A stretch of DNA of 64,000 nucleotides from Herbiconiux ginsengi (GCF_900107435.1 NZ_FNPZ01000002.1:822979-886978), one strand, 5' to 3'; positions 27,865 through 37,251 are shown, numbered from the stretch's first letter. Made by a program: numbers and translations. Notes: a model not told the origin generated them from the letters alone.

Positions 27865-29246
27865 GCGTGCACCACGTGCGGGTGCCAGGCTCCGTCGACC
27901 GACGCCGTCGGCATCTGCGACAGGATGTAGTCGCGCGCATCCGCTGCGTCGTCGCGGAGCTTCTTCTGGTCGACACCAACGAGTCGGCCGTCGCGCTTGC
28001 GCACCACGCCGTCGACCACGACGTCGCGCACGAGGCCGGGATGGGCGTTGTAGACGATGCTGCCGAACGGGTTGTTGAGGGGCGACATCGCGAGGGTGGT
28101 GCCGTCGACGACGATCACGTCGGCCGCCTTGCCGACCTCGAGCGATCCGGTGAGCGTGCCGAGCCCGGCGGCGGTCGCGCCGTCGAGGGTCGCGAACTGG
28201 ATGACGTCCTGGCACTCCAGCCCGATGCGCTCGATCACCGCTCCCGCGTCGACGAGCTCCTTGTTGTCGGCCGCGCGCTGCAGCCCGATGGCGGTGCGCA
28301 TCGTGCCGAACATGTCGCCGCCGTTCGAGCTGCAGACGTCGATCGAGAAGGAGGGCCGCACGCCGGCCGCGAGCAGGCGCCCGGTGGCCGGGTAGCCGTG
28401 GCCCATCTGGGCCTCCACATCCGGAGCCACGGATGCCGACCCGCCGGTCGCCGCGATGATCCGCAGCTCCTCGTCGCTCAGCGTGGTGCAGTGCACATAG
28501 GTGGTGGTGTCGGAGAGCAGGCCGTCCTCCTGCAGCATGATGATCGGCCGCATCTTGCCCCAGTGACCGTCGCCGACGTGCACGGTAACGCGGAGGTCGA
28601 GGTCTTTGGCCAGCCGGTAGTCCTCGCGGTTCACCTCGCGGGTGGTGAACTGCGGGCCGCGCAGGGCGAGCGCCATCGTGACGAGGCCGTCGTTCGTGGC
28701 GAACTTGCCCTCGCGCAGGCGAGTGGCGTCTTCGCGCGGGTGCACGACCGGTGAGGGCATCTCGCCACCCCACTGCGCCGCTCCCCCGCCGTGGGCGAAG
28801 ACCGCGCGCATCCCGGTGTCTTCGAGCGCCGCGATGGCGGCGTCGGTGTGCTGCTCGGTGCGCAGGTTGTGCGACCAGTCGACGAGAGTGGTGATGCCCG
28901 AGTCGAGCGCCTCGAGACCGCCCAGGTAGTTGCTGACGTAGGTGTCTTCGGGGCGGAAGTGACGGCTCAGTCCGACGTGCAGGCCCGCCATGTACTCGTC
29001 GAGCGACCAGTCCGAGGCGACGTTGCGCACGATGGCCTGCCAGGTGTGGCGGTGGGTGTCGACGAAGCCGGGCATCACGATGCTGTCGGTGGCGTCGATG
29101 ACCTCGGCGCCGGGTGCGTCGAGGTTCGGTCCGATGGCGGCCACGATGCCGTCGCGGATGAGGACATCGCTCACCACGGCGGGGTCGCCGGCGCGGCCGG
29201 TGAGCACCGTGCCGCCGGTGATGAGGATGTCGGTCTTGTCGGTCAT
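27861..29246 (-). CDS. Amidohydrolase-superfamily deaminase/hydrolase (island copy 1)
   Basis: A 461-residue TIM-barrel amidohydrolase of the cytosine deaminase/TrzN/AtzB-like subgroup. The metal motif is DTHRHTWQ (His65, His67). Later ligands are likely in VTVHVGDGHW, TYVHCTTLS and the Asp in FSIDVCSSNGGD. The reaction is probably hydrolytic deamination or C-N cleavage on an imine, ring or urea-like carbon. It lies directly before the transporter genes, linking it to the imported compound. It shares the THRH(T/M)WQ active-site signature with two other island enzymes. Confidence 0.9.
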   Translation of the reverse strand: MTDKTDILITGGTVLTGRAGDPAVVSDVLIRDGIVAAIGPNLDAPGAEVIDATDSIVMPGFVDTHRHTWQAIVRNVASDWSLDEYMAGLHVGLSRHFRPEDTYVSNYLGGLEALDSGITTLVDWSHNLRTEQHTDAAIAALEDTGMRAVFAHGGGAAQWGGEMPSPVVHPREDATRLREGKFATNDGLVTMALALRGPQFTTREVNREDYRLAKDLDLRVTVHVGDGHWGKMRPIIMLQEDGLLSDTTTYVHCTTLSDEELRIIAATGGSASVAPDVEAQMGHGYPATGRLLAAGVRPSFSIDVCSSNGGDMFGTMRTAIGLQRAADNKELVDAGAVIERIGLECQDVIQFATLDGATAAGLGTLTGSLEVGKAADVIVVDGTTLAMSPLNNPFGSIVYNAHPGLVRDVVVDGVVRKRDGRLVGVDQKKLRDDAADARDYILSQMPTASVDGAWHPHVVHA

Positions 29247-29301
29247 GGGGTTCGGCTCCTTCAGGGGGTGGGGCGGAATTGTCGGGTGGAGGGCGACGCG
29301 G

Positions 29302-30741
29302 TCACGCGCGTTCGCGGTAGAGGGGGATGTCGACGGGCGGCTGCGGGATGAAGCCGCCGTGGCGGTCCATCTGCTCGTAGAGATAGTCGTGCGATTCGCG
29401 GAGCAGCCGGAGGGCGGCATCCACGTCGACGTGCACCAGCCGGCCGCCGCGCTTGACGACCCGGCCGCCGAGGAGAACGGTGTCGACGTTGCCCGAGTTG
29501 GTCTGCGCGATCGCGGCGCCCGTGGGGTCGCGGCGGTTCCAGCCGGCCTGGCTGATGCCGCTCATGTCGAGCAGCACGATGTCGGCCTGCTTGCCGGGCG
29601 TGAGCGACCCGACCTGGTCGCCGATGCCGGCCGCGACGGCGCCGTTGCGGGTGATCCAGGAGAGCGCGTCCTTCGTGGTCCAGCGCATGGTCTGCGGGGC
29701 GACGAGCTTCTCGTAGCCGGCGCTGTCGTCGCGCCAGCGTGTGGCCTGCAGCACCAGCCGGGCGTGCGAGAGCATGTCGCCGGAATCGCCGCTCACGCAG
29801 TCGATGCCGAGACTCGGTCCGGGGGTGAATTCGGTGGCTTCGCGGATGACCGGGAAACCCATGCCCATCTGCATCTCGGTCTCGGCGCAGACCGAGACGG
29901 TGGTGCCCGTGCCGCGCAGCAGCTCCCACTCCTCGGGCGTGTTGAACGAGCAGTGCACGAGCAGCAGGTCGGGCCCGAGCAGGTCGTGGTCGTGCAGCAC
30001 CTTCACGTCTTGGAAGAGCTGCCGCACCGCGAGCTGGTTCGCGTGCATGGTCATCCGGGCGCCGAGTTCGCGCGCGAGCCGGAACTCGGCGGCCACGTCG
30101 GCCACCGGAGCGATCGGCAGCTCCTGCGGCACCAGGCCGAAGCGCAGCGGCTGCGACTCGTCGCGGAAGTACTGTTCCTTGATCTCGCGGGCCAGCCGAG
30201 CGCGCGGCTCGAACTCGGCCGGGTCGACCTCGCCCTCCCGGCCGCCTTCGCTCTCCGACCAGGTGTTCGAGGTGACCGGGGTCATCCCGTGCCCGTAGAG
30301 CCCGCGGATGCCGGCGTCCAGCAGCCCGTTCACGGCACCGTGGGCGCACTCGGGGTCGAGGATGTTGTGGCAGTAGTCGACCACCGAGGTGATGCCGCAG
30401 TTGAGGGCGTCGAGGGCGCCCGCGTAGTTGCCGGCGTACATGTCCTCGGGCCGATAGCGGATGGCCATCTGCAACCGGATGCCGCGCAGATAGTCGGGGA
30501 TGTTGCCGTCGGCGAGGGTGCCGCGCAGGGCCGTCTGCCAGGTGTGGCGGTGGGTGTCGATCATCCCGGGCATCGCGATCATCTCGGTCGCGTCGATGAT
30601 GTCGGCGTCGAGGTCGCCGAGGTCGGGCGCGACGGCGGCGATCCGGCCGTCGTCGACCAGGATGTCGGCGCGCTCGAGATCGCCGATCGAGGCATCGCCC
30701 GTGGCGACCGAGGCGTTGCGGATCAGGATGCGCGCGCTCAT
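29302..30741 (-). CDS. Amidohydrolase-superfamily deaminase/hydrolase (island copy 2)
   Basis: A 479-residue relative of the preceding enzyme with metal motif IDTHRHTWQ (His64, His66) and downstream TMHANQLAV, LLVHCSFNTPEEW and LGIDCVSGDSGDM. It is longer than copy 1 because of an acidic insert around residues 155-185. The two differ enough to act on different intermediates. The ATG 30741 overlaps the alcohol dehydrogenase stop by four bases. 55 bases separate it from copy 1, the widest gap inside this operon. Confidence 0.9.
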   Translation of the reverse strand: MSARILIRNASVATGDASIGDLERADILVDDGRIAAVAPDLGDLDADIIDATEMIAMPGMIDTHRHTWQTALRGTLADGNIPDYLRGIRLQMAIRYRPEDMYAGNYAGALDALNCGITSVVDYCHNILDPECAHGAVNGLLDAGIRGLYGHGMTPVTSNTWSESEGGREGEVDPAEFEPRARLAREIKEQYFRDESQPLRFGLVPQELPIAPVADVAAEFRLARELGARMTMHANQLAVRQLFQDVKVLHDHDLLGPDLLLVHCSFNTPEEWELLRGTGTTVSVCAETEMQMGMGFPVIREATEFTPGPSLGIDCVSGDSGDMLSHARLVLQATRWRDDSAGYEKLVAPQTMRWTTKDALSWITRNGAVAAGIGDQVGSLTPGKQADIVLLDMSGISQAGWNRRDPTGAAIAQTNSGNVDTVLLGGRVVKRGGRLVHVDVDAALRLLRESHDYLYEQMDRHGGFIPQPPVDIPLYRERA

Positions 30742-31865
30742 CGGAGTGCCTCCTGCAACTCGTGCCGGGCAGGCCGCGGCGCGTCGATCCACGGGTCGAT
30801 CAGGGTCTTGATCTGGGTCGACCGGCCGGCGGCGAGCGGTTCGAGGCCGCGCTCCACCAGCTGCGCGAGAGGAAGCACTTCGGCGGCGATGTCGTTCCAG
30901 CCCTCGGCCCGGGCACCGAGCAGCCGCACGGCCTCGGGCAGGTCGTCGGCCACCACGTGCGCCACGGTTCCCACCAGGGTGAACTCCGCCAGGGTGAAGC
31001 GTGCCAGGTCGAGCTCGGTGCGGCCCTTCTGGATGCCGACGGGCACGATCACGGCGCCGGGCGCAGCGGCCGCGAAGATCGACTCGAGCCCCTGCCGCGA
31101 TCCGCTCACTTCGAAGAACACCTCGGGCTCGTAGCCGAGCGTCTCGAGCAGCTCACCGAGCGGGGCGCCCGACGCAAGGGCGGTGTGCGAAGCGCCGAGG
31201 CGCTCGGCCAGGTCGAGCCGCGCCGGATCGAGGTCGAGCACGAGCACGCGGGCGCCGGTGGCGGCGGCGACGTAGCCGAGGAACGCACCGATGCCGCCGG
31301 CGCCGATCACCACGGCGTCCTGGCCGGCGTGCAGCGCGCTCCGCCGCACGGCGTGCACCGCCACGGCCATCGGCTGGGCCAGAGCGAGGGTGTCGGCGCT
31401 GAGCCCCGACCCGGAGGCGTCGTAGAGGATGGCCGCGGGCGCGGCGACGAACTGCGCCAGTCCCCCGTCGTTCTGCAGACCGAGCGAGTGGTAGGAGCGG
31501 CAGACGTTGGTGCGGCCGGCCCGGCACATCACGCATCGGCCGCAGGAGATGCCGGCGCCGCAGACGGCGACCGCACCGATCGGGAAGCCCTCGACGCCCG
31601 GGCCGCGCTCGACCACGGTGCCCACGAACTCGTGTCCGAGCACGAGCTCGCGCGCCGTGCCGTCGGCTTCGCGCGGAGCGAGGTGCGGACCGCTGGCGTA
31701 CTCGGCCGAGTCGGTGCCGCAGATGCCCGAGGCGCTCACGCGGAGCAGCACCTCGCCGGGCCCCGGTACGGGGACGGCGCGGGACTCGACCGACACGTCG
31801 TGCGCGCCGCGGAACACCGCGGCCGTCATCGTGCCGCTCATCGTCTCGCTCGTCGATCCGCTCAT
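30738..31865 (-). CDS. Zinc-dependent medium-chain alcohol/polyol dehydrogenase
   Basis: A 375-residue MDR dehydrogenase. The catalytic zinc site is GICGTD (Cys49) and GHEFVG (His78, Glu79). The structural zinc cysteines are in VCGAGISCGRCVMCRAGRTNVC. The Rossmann motif is VVIGAGGIGAFLG. It resembles sorbitol/threonine dehydrogenases. It is embedded between two amidohydrolases with ATGA overlaps at both ends, so it surely serves the same pathway, oxidising a hydroxyl of the substrate or an intermediate. The cofactor is probably NAD. Confidence 0.92.
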   Translation of the reverse strand: MSGSTSETMSGTMTAAVFRGAHDVSVESRAVPVPGPGEVLLRVSASGICGTDSAEYASGPHLAPREADGTARELVLGHEFVGTVVERGPGVEGFPIGAVAVCGAGISCGRCVMCRAGRTNVCRSYHSLGLQNDGGLAQFVAAPAAILYDASGSGLSADTLALAQPMAVAVHAVRRSALHAGQDAVVIGAGGIGAFLGYVAAATGARVLVLDLDPARLDLAERLGASHTALASGAPLGELLETLGYEPEVFFEVSGSRQGLESIFAAAAPGAVIVPVGIQKGRTELDLARFTLAEFTLVGTVAHVVADDLPEAVRLLGARAEGWNDIAAEVLPLAQLVERGLEPLAAGRSTQIKTLIDPWIDAPRPARHELQEALR

Positions 31866-33328
31866 GCTTGAGCCGTCACCTTCTGCTCGGTTCCGTCCCA
31901 CTCGGCGTAGCGGTAGGGGTTCGGGATGTCTTCAGCGGCCGGCAGGGCGGGATGCATCCCCTCGGTCCAGGCCTCCTCGCCGATGCTGCGGCGCACGTGC
32001 TCGACGCTCGCGGCCACCTCGTCGCGCACCGGCGCGAGCGGCAGGCCGATCCGCTCGCCCGCGTACTTGACCACGCGCCCGTCGATCACCACCGTGTGGA
32101 TGTCGGCGGTTCCGGCCTGGAACACCAGGTGCGCCCAGGGGTTGAGGATCGGCGTCATGGCGGGCGACTCGTCGTTCTTCACCAGCACGAGATCGGCCTT
32201 CTTGCCGACCGCGATCGAGCCGAGGCTGTCCTCTTTGCCGATCGCGCGGGCGCCGCCGATCGTCGCGTAGCGCACCACGTCCTCGGCGCGCAGCGCGTTC
32301 GCCACCACGGTCTCGTTCTGGGCCTGGGCCTCGAGGTGCTCGCGCGAGCGGTCGCTGGAGAGGGTGGCGCGCATGGCCGAGAAGAAGTCGGCGCCCCACC
32401 ACACGCTGGTGTCCATCGACAGCGAGGTCGGGATGCCGTGCTTGCGCAGCTGCCAGGTGGAGGGGTAGCCCTGCCCCGCGTTCTGCTCGCTCTCGGTGGC
32501 AACCGAGGCGCTGCCGCCGGTCGCGGCGATCTTCTGGTAGCTCTCCTGCGACAGGGTGGCGCAGTGCACGTAGTCGACCTCGTCGGTCATCACGCCGGCG
32601 GCGTACATCTGGTCGATCGCGACATCCGTCGTCGCTCCCCAGACACCGGCGTGGGTGCTCACCCGCACGCCCAGGTCGCGGGCGGCGCGGAACGCCGCTT
32701 CCTCGGGGAAGCCCTGCTGGCCGATCACGTCGAAGGCGAGCTCGAGGGTCAGCATCGAGTCGGCGGATGAGAAGGTGCGCTCGGCGAAGGAGCGGAAGTC
32801 GGCGCTCGTCGACCACTCCCAGGGTGCGCCGAGGTAGTCACCGTAGCCGAGCACGAATCGGCCGGGGATGGAACGCAGGGCGTCGACCGCCGCTTCGGCG
32901 TGCTCGATGGTGCGCAAGCCGTGCGACCAGTCGAGGGTGGTGGTGACGCCGGTGTCCACCGACTCGAGGGCGCTGAGGCGGTTGCCCGCGTGGATGTCCT
33001 CGGGCCGGAACACCGATCCGTGGTCGAGGTAGTAGAAGCTGAAGTACTGGCTGAGCGCCCAGTCGCCACCGTAGCCGCGCATCATCGACTGCCACATGTG
33101 GCGGTGCGTGTCGATCATGCCGGGCATCAGGATGCCCCCGGTCGCGTCGATCTCCACGGTGCCCTCCGGCACGGCGAGGCGGGAGCCGACGGCGGCGATC
33201 AGGTCGTCGATCACGAGCACGTCGGCGTTCTCGAGCACCCCCGCGGAGTCGACCGTCACGACCGTGGCCGAGCGGAAGACGAGTGGCCGCCCGTCGAATG
33301 CGGGGGCTCCTCCATCTGGTGCTGCCAT
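31862..33328 (-). CDS. Amidohydrolase-superfamily deaminase/hydrolase (island copy 3, operon leader)
   Basis: A 488-residue amidohydrolase with IDTHRHMWQ (His75, His77), VSTHAGVWG, YVHCATLSQESY and LSMDTSVWWGADFF. Its Met in place of Thr in the first motif separates it from copies 1 and 2. The ATG 33328 is preceded by GAGGAG; a TTG at 33394 inside the palindromic operator would extend it but is unlikely. It is the first gene of an eight-gene minus-strand operon running down to 22690. Confidence 0.9.
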   Translation of the reverse strand: MAAPDGGAPAFDGRPLVFRSATVVTVDSAGVLENADVLVIDDLIAAVGSRLAVPEGTVEIDATGGILMPGMIDTHRHMWQSMMRGYGGDWALSQYFSFYYLDHGSVFRPEDIHAGNRLSALESVDTGVTTTLDWSHGLRTIEHAEAAVDALRSIPGRFVLGYGDYLGAPWEWSTSADFRSFAERTFSSADSMLTLELAFDVIGQQGFPEEAAFRAARDLGVRVSTHAGVWGATTDVAIDQMYAAGVMTDEVDYVHCATLSQESYQKIAATGGSASVATESEQNAGQGYPSTWQLRKHGIPTSLSMDTSVWWGADFFSAMRATLSSDRSREHLEAQAQNETVVANALRAEDVVRYATIGGARAIGKEDSLGSIAVGKKADLVLVKNDESPAMTPILNPWAHLVFQAGTADIHTVVIDGRVVKYAGERIGLPLAPVRDEVAASVEHVRRSIGEEAWTEGMHPALPAAEDIPNPYRYAEWDGTEQKVTAQA

Positions 33329-33389
33329 GATTCTCCTCGTCGAGATCTCGGGGTCCGATTGTTCAGTATTGAGAAGCCTGAGCCACTTT

Positions 33390-33432
33390 GTCAACTATTA
33401 GTTGACATTTCTCTGCTGATGTAAAGCATCAG
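33390..33432. promoter_or_regulatory. Palindromic operator upstream of the amidohydrolase-transport operon
   Basis: GTCAACTATTAGTTGAC (33390-33406) is a 17-base palindrome with 6-base arms. CTGATG (33416-33421) and CATCAG (33427-33432) form a second inverted repeat. Both lie in the AT-rich 115-base gap between the E2 gene end and the first amidohydrolase start, where the operon promoter must be. Confidence 0.55.
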
Positions 33433-33443
33433 TTAATATCTGG

Positions 33444-34913
33444 TCAGACGAGCATGCTGAGTGGATTCTCGATCTTCTGCGTGAACGCGGCGAGCCAGCG
33501 AGCTGCGAGCGCTCCGTCGACCGCGCGATGGTCGACGGAGAGGGTGCACCGCATGACCGTCGCGACCGCCAGCTGGCCCTCCACGACCACCGGTTGAGGC
33601 TTCGCCGCTCCGACGGCGAGGATGCCCGACTGGGGCGGGTTGAGGATGGCCGAGAACTCGAGCGTGCCGTACATGCCGAGATTCGAGACCGAGAAGCTGC
33701 CGCCCTCGAGCTCGTCCTGCTTCAGCCGCCGGTCTTTCGCCTTCTGCACGAGGGCGGAGATCTCGCTGCTCACCCGGGAGAGGCTCGCGGCGCCGACATC
33801 CCGAACCACCGGAGTGACGAGACCGCCCTCGGTGGCGACCGCCACGGCGATGTCGACGGTGCGGTGCTGCCGCATGCCCTCGTCGCTCCAGGTGACGTTG
33901 GCCTCGGGAACGTCGGCGAACGCTGCAGCGACGGCCTTCACCACGAAGTCGTTGACCGAGATCTTCACGGGCGACGTGGCGTTGATGCGCGCACGCAGGG
34001 CGAGCAGCTCGTCGACCCGGCACTCCGTCGTGAGGTAGAAGTGCGGCACCGTCGACTTGCTCTCGGTGAGCCGTCGGGCGATGGCGCGGCGCATGCCCGT
34101 ATGCGGCACGAGGTCGAATTCGGGGTCGCCGGTCTCGCTGCGTGACGCCGCGGGCGACGCGCCGGGAACGGTGGTGGCGGTCGGAGCGGCTGCGCTCGAT
34201 GAACCGGATGCTCCCGAGTCGGCGACAGGAGCCGCGAGACTCCCGGATGGCGCGGCTTCGACGTCGCGCCGCACGATGCGCCCGCCCGGCCCGGAGCCAG
34301 TGAGGGTCGCGACGTCCACGCCCCGCTCGCGGGCGAGCTTACGGGCGATCGGGCTCGCGAACAGGCGTTCGCCGTCTGTGGCGGACTCGGGAGCGGGTGC
34401 CGACGGTTCGGCGCGATCCGCGGCATCCGTCGCCCCGGCCTGCGCCGGAGCGACCTGCACCGACGCGGCCTCGACCACGGGTGCGCCGGCTTCGGGGTCA
34501 CGCGTACCGGCCGCCACGGCTGACTCCGGGTCACGCCCACCAGCCGCCGCGTCGAGCACCTCAGGCGCCGACGGCGACGCCGCGCTCGGGTCGCTCGCGG
34601 CAGCGGCGCCCGATTCGGCGGGAGCCGGCGCGGCCACTCCGCCCAGTGCCGCGTCGATGTCGGCGTCGGAGTCGCCCTCGGCGATCAGCACCGCGATCGG
34701 CGCGCCGATCTCACCCGAGGCACCCGCGTCGAGCACCAGGCGCCCGACCACTCCGGCCTCCTCGGCGTTGTACTCCACGATCGCCTTCTCGGTCTCGATC
34801 TCGGCGATCGGATCGCCCACGGCGATCGAATCGCCGGGGCCCACCAGCCAGTTCGCGATCGCGGCCTCGCTGGAACCGGCGAGCACGCTCGGCATCCGCA
34901 CGATCGACACCAT
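33444..34913 (-). CDS. 2-oxoacid dehydrogenase E2 component (dihydrolipoyl acyltransferase)
   Basis: A 489-residue E2 chain. One lipoyl domain carries Lys43 in IETEKAIVEY. A long Ala/Ser/Pro-rich linker follows (~85-190), then a peripheral-subunit-binding domain (SPIARKLARERGVDVATLTGSGPGGRIVRRDVE). The catalytic acyltransferase domain contains DHRAVDG (His462, Asp466). It transfers the acyl group made by E1 to CoA. ATG 34913 is one base after the E1 stop. No lipoamide dehydrogenase (E3) gene is in the window, so a housekeeping E3 must serve. Confidence 0.93.
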   Translation of the reverse strand: MVSIVRMPSVLAGSSEAAIANWLVGPGDSIAVGDPIAEIETEKAIVEYNAEEAGVVGRLVLDAGASGEIGAPIAVLIAEGDSDADIDAALGGVAAPAPAESGAAAASDPSAASPSAPEVLDAAAGGRDPESAVAAGTRDPEAGAPVVEAASVQVAPAQAGATDAADRAEPSAPAPESATDGERLFASPIARKLARERGVDVATLTGSGPGGRIVRRDVEAAPSGSLAAPVADSGASGSSSAAAPTATTVPGASPAASRSETGDPEFDLVPHTGMRRAIARRLTESKSTVPHFYLTTECRVDELLALRARINATSPVKISVNDFVVKAVAAAFADVPEANVTWSDEGMRQHRTVDIAVAVATEGGLVTPVVRDVGAASLSRVSSEISALVQKAKDRRLKQDELEGGSFSVSNLGMYGTLEFSAILNPPQSGILAVGAAKPQPVVVEGQLAVATVMRCTLSVDHRAVDGALAARWLAAFTQKIENPLSMLV

Positions 34914-34914
34914 C

Positions 34915-37104
34915 TCAGGCCTCCCGTCCGAATGCGGCACGCACGCGCTCGAGGCCTGCGACGACCTCTTCGGTGCGGGCGATGGCGGCGCGCTCGAGCA
35001 CCTTGGAGATGCTCGGCGACGCCTCGGAACCGGTGACGCGCTGCACGGGCTGATCGAGCCAGTCGAAGAAGCGGCGCTGGATCTCGTCGGCGAGCCAGCT
35101 GCCGTAGGAGGTGCCCTGGGCGCCCTGCTCCACGATCAGCACGGCGTTGGTCTTCTGCACACTCGCGCCGATGGTGTCCCAGTCGATCGAGGCGCGGTCG
35201 AGGAAGCGCAGGTCGATCAGCTCGCCGTCGACGCCGGTCTGCTCGATCGCCTCGAGCGAGTGGCGCACCATCGAGAGGTAGCTGATGACGGTCACCTCGG
35301 AGCCGGTGCGGCGGATCGCCGCCGTGCCGAACGGGATGCGCACGTCGAGGTCGTCGGGGATCTCGCCCGACTCGCCGTAGAGGTCGACGTGCTCGATCAC
35401 GAGCACCGGGTCGTCCATGGCCAGCGCGGTGTTCATCAGGCCGATGTAGTCGTAGGGCGTCGAGGCGGCGACGATCCGCCACCCCGGGCTGGTGGCGAAG
35501 ATGCCGGCCGGGTCCATCAGGTGCTGCGATCCGTAGCCGGAACCCATGGCGATCTTCGTGCGCAGCACGAGGGGAACCGGGTTCTCGCCGCCGAACATGT
35601 GCCGAGCTTTGCCGATCTGGTTGAACACCTGGTCGGCGGCCACCCACATGAAGTCGGGGTACATGAACTCCACCACCGGGCGGAATCGCCCGTCGAGTGC
35701 GATGCCGCCACCGAGGCCGGCGAACGCGTTCTCGCTGATCGGCGTGCCGAGCACCCGCCCCGGGTACTTCTCGGCGAGCCCCTTGGTGGCTCCGTTCGTG
35801 CCGCCCTTCAACCGGTGGATGTCTTCGCCGAGCACCACGATCCGGTCGTCCTCGCCCATGCGGCGATCCATCACGGCCGCCACGGCGTCGATGAACTTGC
35901 CGGGCTTCGACCCTCCGGCGTAGTCGGCTTCGTCGATCTCCTCGCCGCCCGCGAGCTCCGAGAGATCGCCGCGGATGCCGACGTCGACGAACGCGGGGTC
36001 GGGCCAGAGAGCAGGCACGATCCGGCGGATGCCGGGCTTCGCCTCAGGATCGGGCTCGACGAGTTCGGCCATCGCGAGGCGCATGGCCTCCTGCGCCTGG
36101 GCGCGCACCGAGGCGATGCCGGCGTCGTCGATCAGACCGAGCTTCGTCAGCTCGGACGCCATCCGGAGCAGCGGATCGCGCTCGCGCCACTGCTTCTCCT
36201 CCTCCTTCGAGCGGTAGCCGAAGGCGCTGCCCGGGTAGGGGCCGTTCTGGTGGAAGTAGCGGTAGACCTCGGCCTCGATCACGACCGGACCACGGCCCGA
36301 ACGCAGGTGCTCGAGCGCCTGTTCCATCGCGAGGTGCACGGCCAGCGGGTCCATGCCGTCGACCCGCCAGGCGGGGATGTCGAAGCCCAGCGCCCGAGCC
36401 GAAAGCCGGGGCTCCTTCGTGACCTCGCTGACGTGGGTCGACACGGCATACAGGTTGTTCTCGATGAAGAAGCACAGGGGCAGATCCCACGCGGCCGTGA
36501 GGTTCATGCTCTCCAGCACCGAGCCGATGTTCGTGGCGCCGTCGCCGAAGTAGCTGACCGTGACGTCCGTGGTGCCGGCGTGCTTCTGCGACCACGCGTT
36601 GCCCGCGCCGAGCGGCACTCCCCCGCCGACGATGGCGTTGGTGCCGAGCGCACCGGCCTCGAACCACTGCAGGTGCATCGACCCGCCGCGACCGCGGCAG
36701 TAGCCCTGCGCGAGGCCGAGGATCTCGGCCAGGGTGCGTTGCAGCACCTCCTGCACCGCGGGGGTCACGAGGGCCGTGAGGTCGAGCCCGTCGGGGGCGA
36801 CGTGGGCGAGGGCCTTGGCGAGGAACTGGTGGTGGCCACGGTGCGAGCCGTTCACCCCGTCGCTCGAACGCAGTCCCACGATGGAGCCGACCGCCCCGCC
36901 TTCCTGCCCGATGCTCGAGTGCGCCGGGCCGTGAACGAGGCCTTCACCGGCGAGTTCGAGCACGGATTCCTCGAACGCCCGGATGAGATGCAGCTGACCG
37001 AGCATGGTGGCGAGGAGGGCGGGATCGGCGTTCTTCCAATCCGCCGAGGTCGTCTGCAGTTCCACCCAGGGTGAGCCGGGCTTCAGACGCGTGGTGCGGG
37101 GCAT
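34915..37104 (-). CDS. Fused alpha-beta E1 component of a 2-oxoacid dehydrogenase
   Basis: A 729-residue thiamine-diphosphate enzyme. Residues ~25-345 are E1 alpha, with the ThDP motif GDGATNIG...FFIENN (187-217). Residues ~395-729 are E1 beta (VVLGEDIHRL, GGGIALDGRFRPVVEFMYPDF, QHLMDPAGIFATSPGW). The fused layout resembles acetoin/branched-chain-type and TPP-dependent dehydrogenases of actinobacteria rather than AceE. It decarboxylates an unknown 2-oxoacid and passes the acyl to the E2 encoded next. The ATG 37104 is divergent from a VOC/GntR operon. Confidence 0.92.
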   Translation of the reverse strand: MPRTTRLKPGSPWVELQTTSADWKNADPALLATMLGQLHLIRAFEESVLELAGEGLVHGPAHSSIGQEGGAVGSIVGLRSSDGVNGSHRGHHQFLAKALAHVAPDGLDLTALVTPAVQEVLQRTLAEILGLAQGYCRGRGGSMHLQWFEAGALGTNAIVGGGVPLGAGNAWSQKHAGTTDVTVSYFGDGATNIGSVLESMNLTAAWDLPLCFFIENNLYAVSTHVSEVTKEPRLSARALGFDIPAWRVDGMDPLAVHLAMEQALEHLRSGRGPVVIEAEVYRYFHQNGPYPGSAFGYRSKEEEKQWRERDPLLRMASELTKLGLIDDAGIASVRAQAQEAMRLAMAELVEPDPEAKPGIRRIVPALWPDPAFVDVGIRGDLSELAGGEEIDEADYAGGSKPGKFIDAVAAVMDRRMGEDDRIVVLGEDIHRLKGGTNGATKGLAEKYPGRVLGTPISENAFAGLGGGIALDGRFRPVVEFMYPDFMWVAADQVFNQIGKARHMFGGENPVPLVLRTKIAMGSGYGSQHLMDPAGIFATSPGWRIVAASTPYDYIGLMNTALAMDDPVLVIEHVDLYGESGEIPDDLDVRIPFGTAAIRRTGSEVTVISYLSMVRHSLEAIEQTGVDGELIDLRFLDRASIDWDTIGASVQKTNAVLIVEQGAQGTSYGSWLADEIQRRFFDWLDQPVQRVTGSEASPSISKVLERAAIARTEEVVAGLERVRAAFGREA

Positions 37105-37170
37105 TCGAGTTGCTCCTTTGCAAAATGCGTGGGGCGCTGCTGTGCGCTCTGAGGAGCACGCTACGGCATG

Positions 37171-37234
37171 AATGTATCCATTGCAACCGCAATTGCCCTT
37201 GAGATCGAGTTAATCTATCCTGGTTGGATACATT
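37171..37234. promoter_or_regulatory. Divergent promoter region with TGTATCCA/TGGATACA sites
   Basis: AATGTATCCA (37171-37180) and TGGATACATT (37225-37234) are exact reverse complements 44 bases apart. The right copy is also part of TATCC-TGGTT-GGATA (37216-37230). TTGC-AACC-GCAA lies at 37181-37192. The region separates the E1 gene from the VOC/GntR operon and is a likely target of the GntR protein encoded there. Confidence 0.55.
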
Positions 37235-37251
37235 CGACGAAGGAGTCCTGA

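Noticed and set aside
34057-37074. 1005-codon plus-strand open frame opposite E1/E2
   Set aside because: Low-complexity translation with no domains; the minus-strand E1 and E2 carry intact catalytic motifs.
33444-37104. Calling E1/E2 the housekeeping pyruvate dehydrogenase
   Set aside because: The fused alpha-beta E1 differs from the AceE type usual in actinobacteria, no E3 is present, and the genes are embedded in the island; the substrate is left open.
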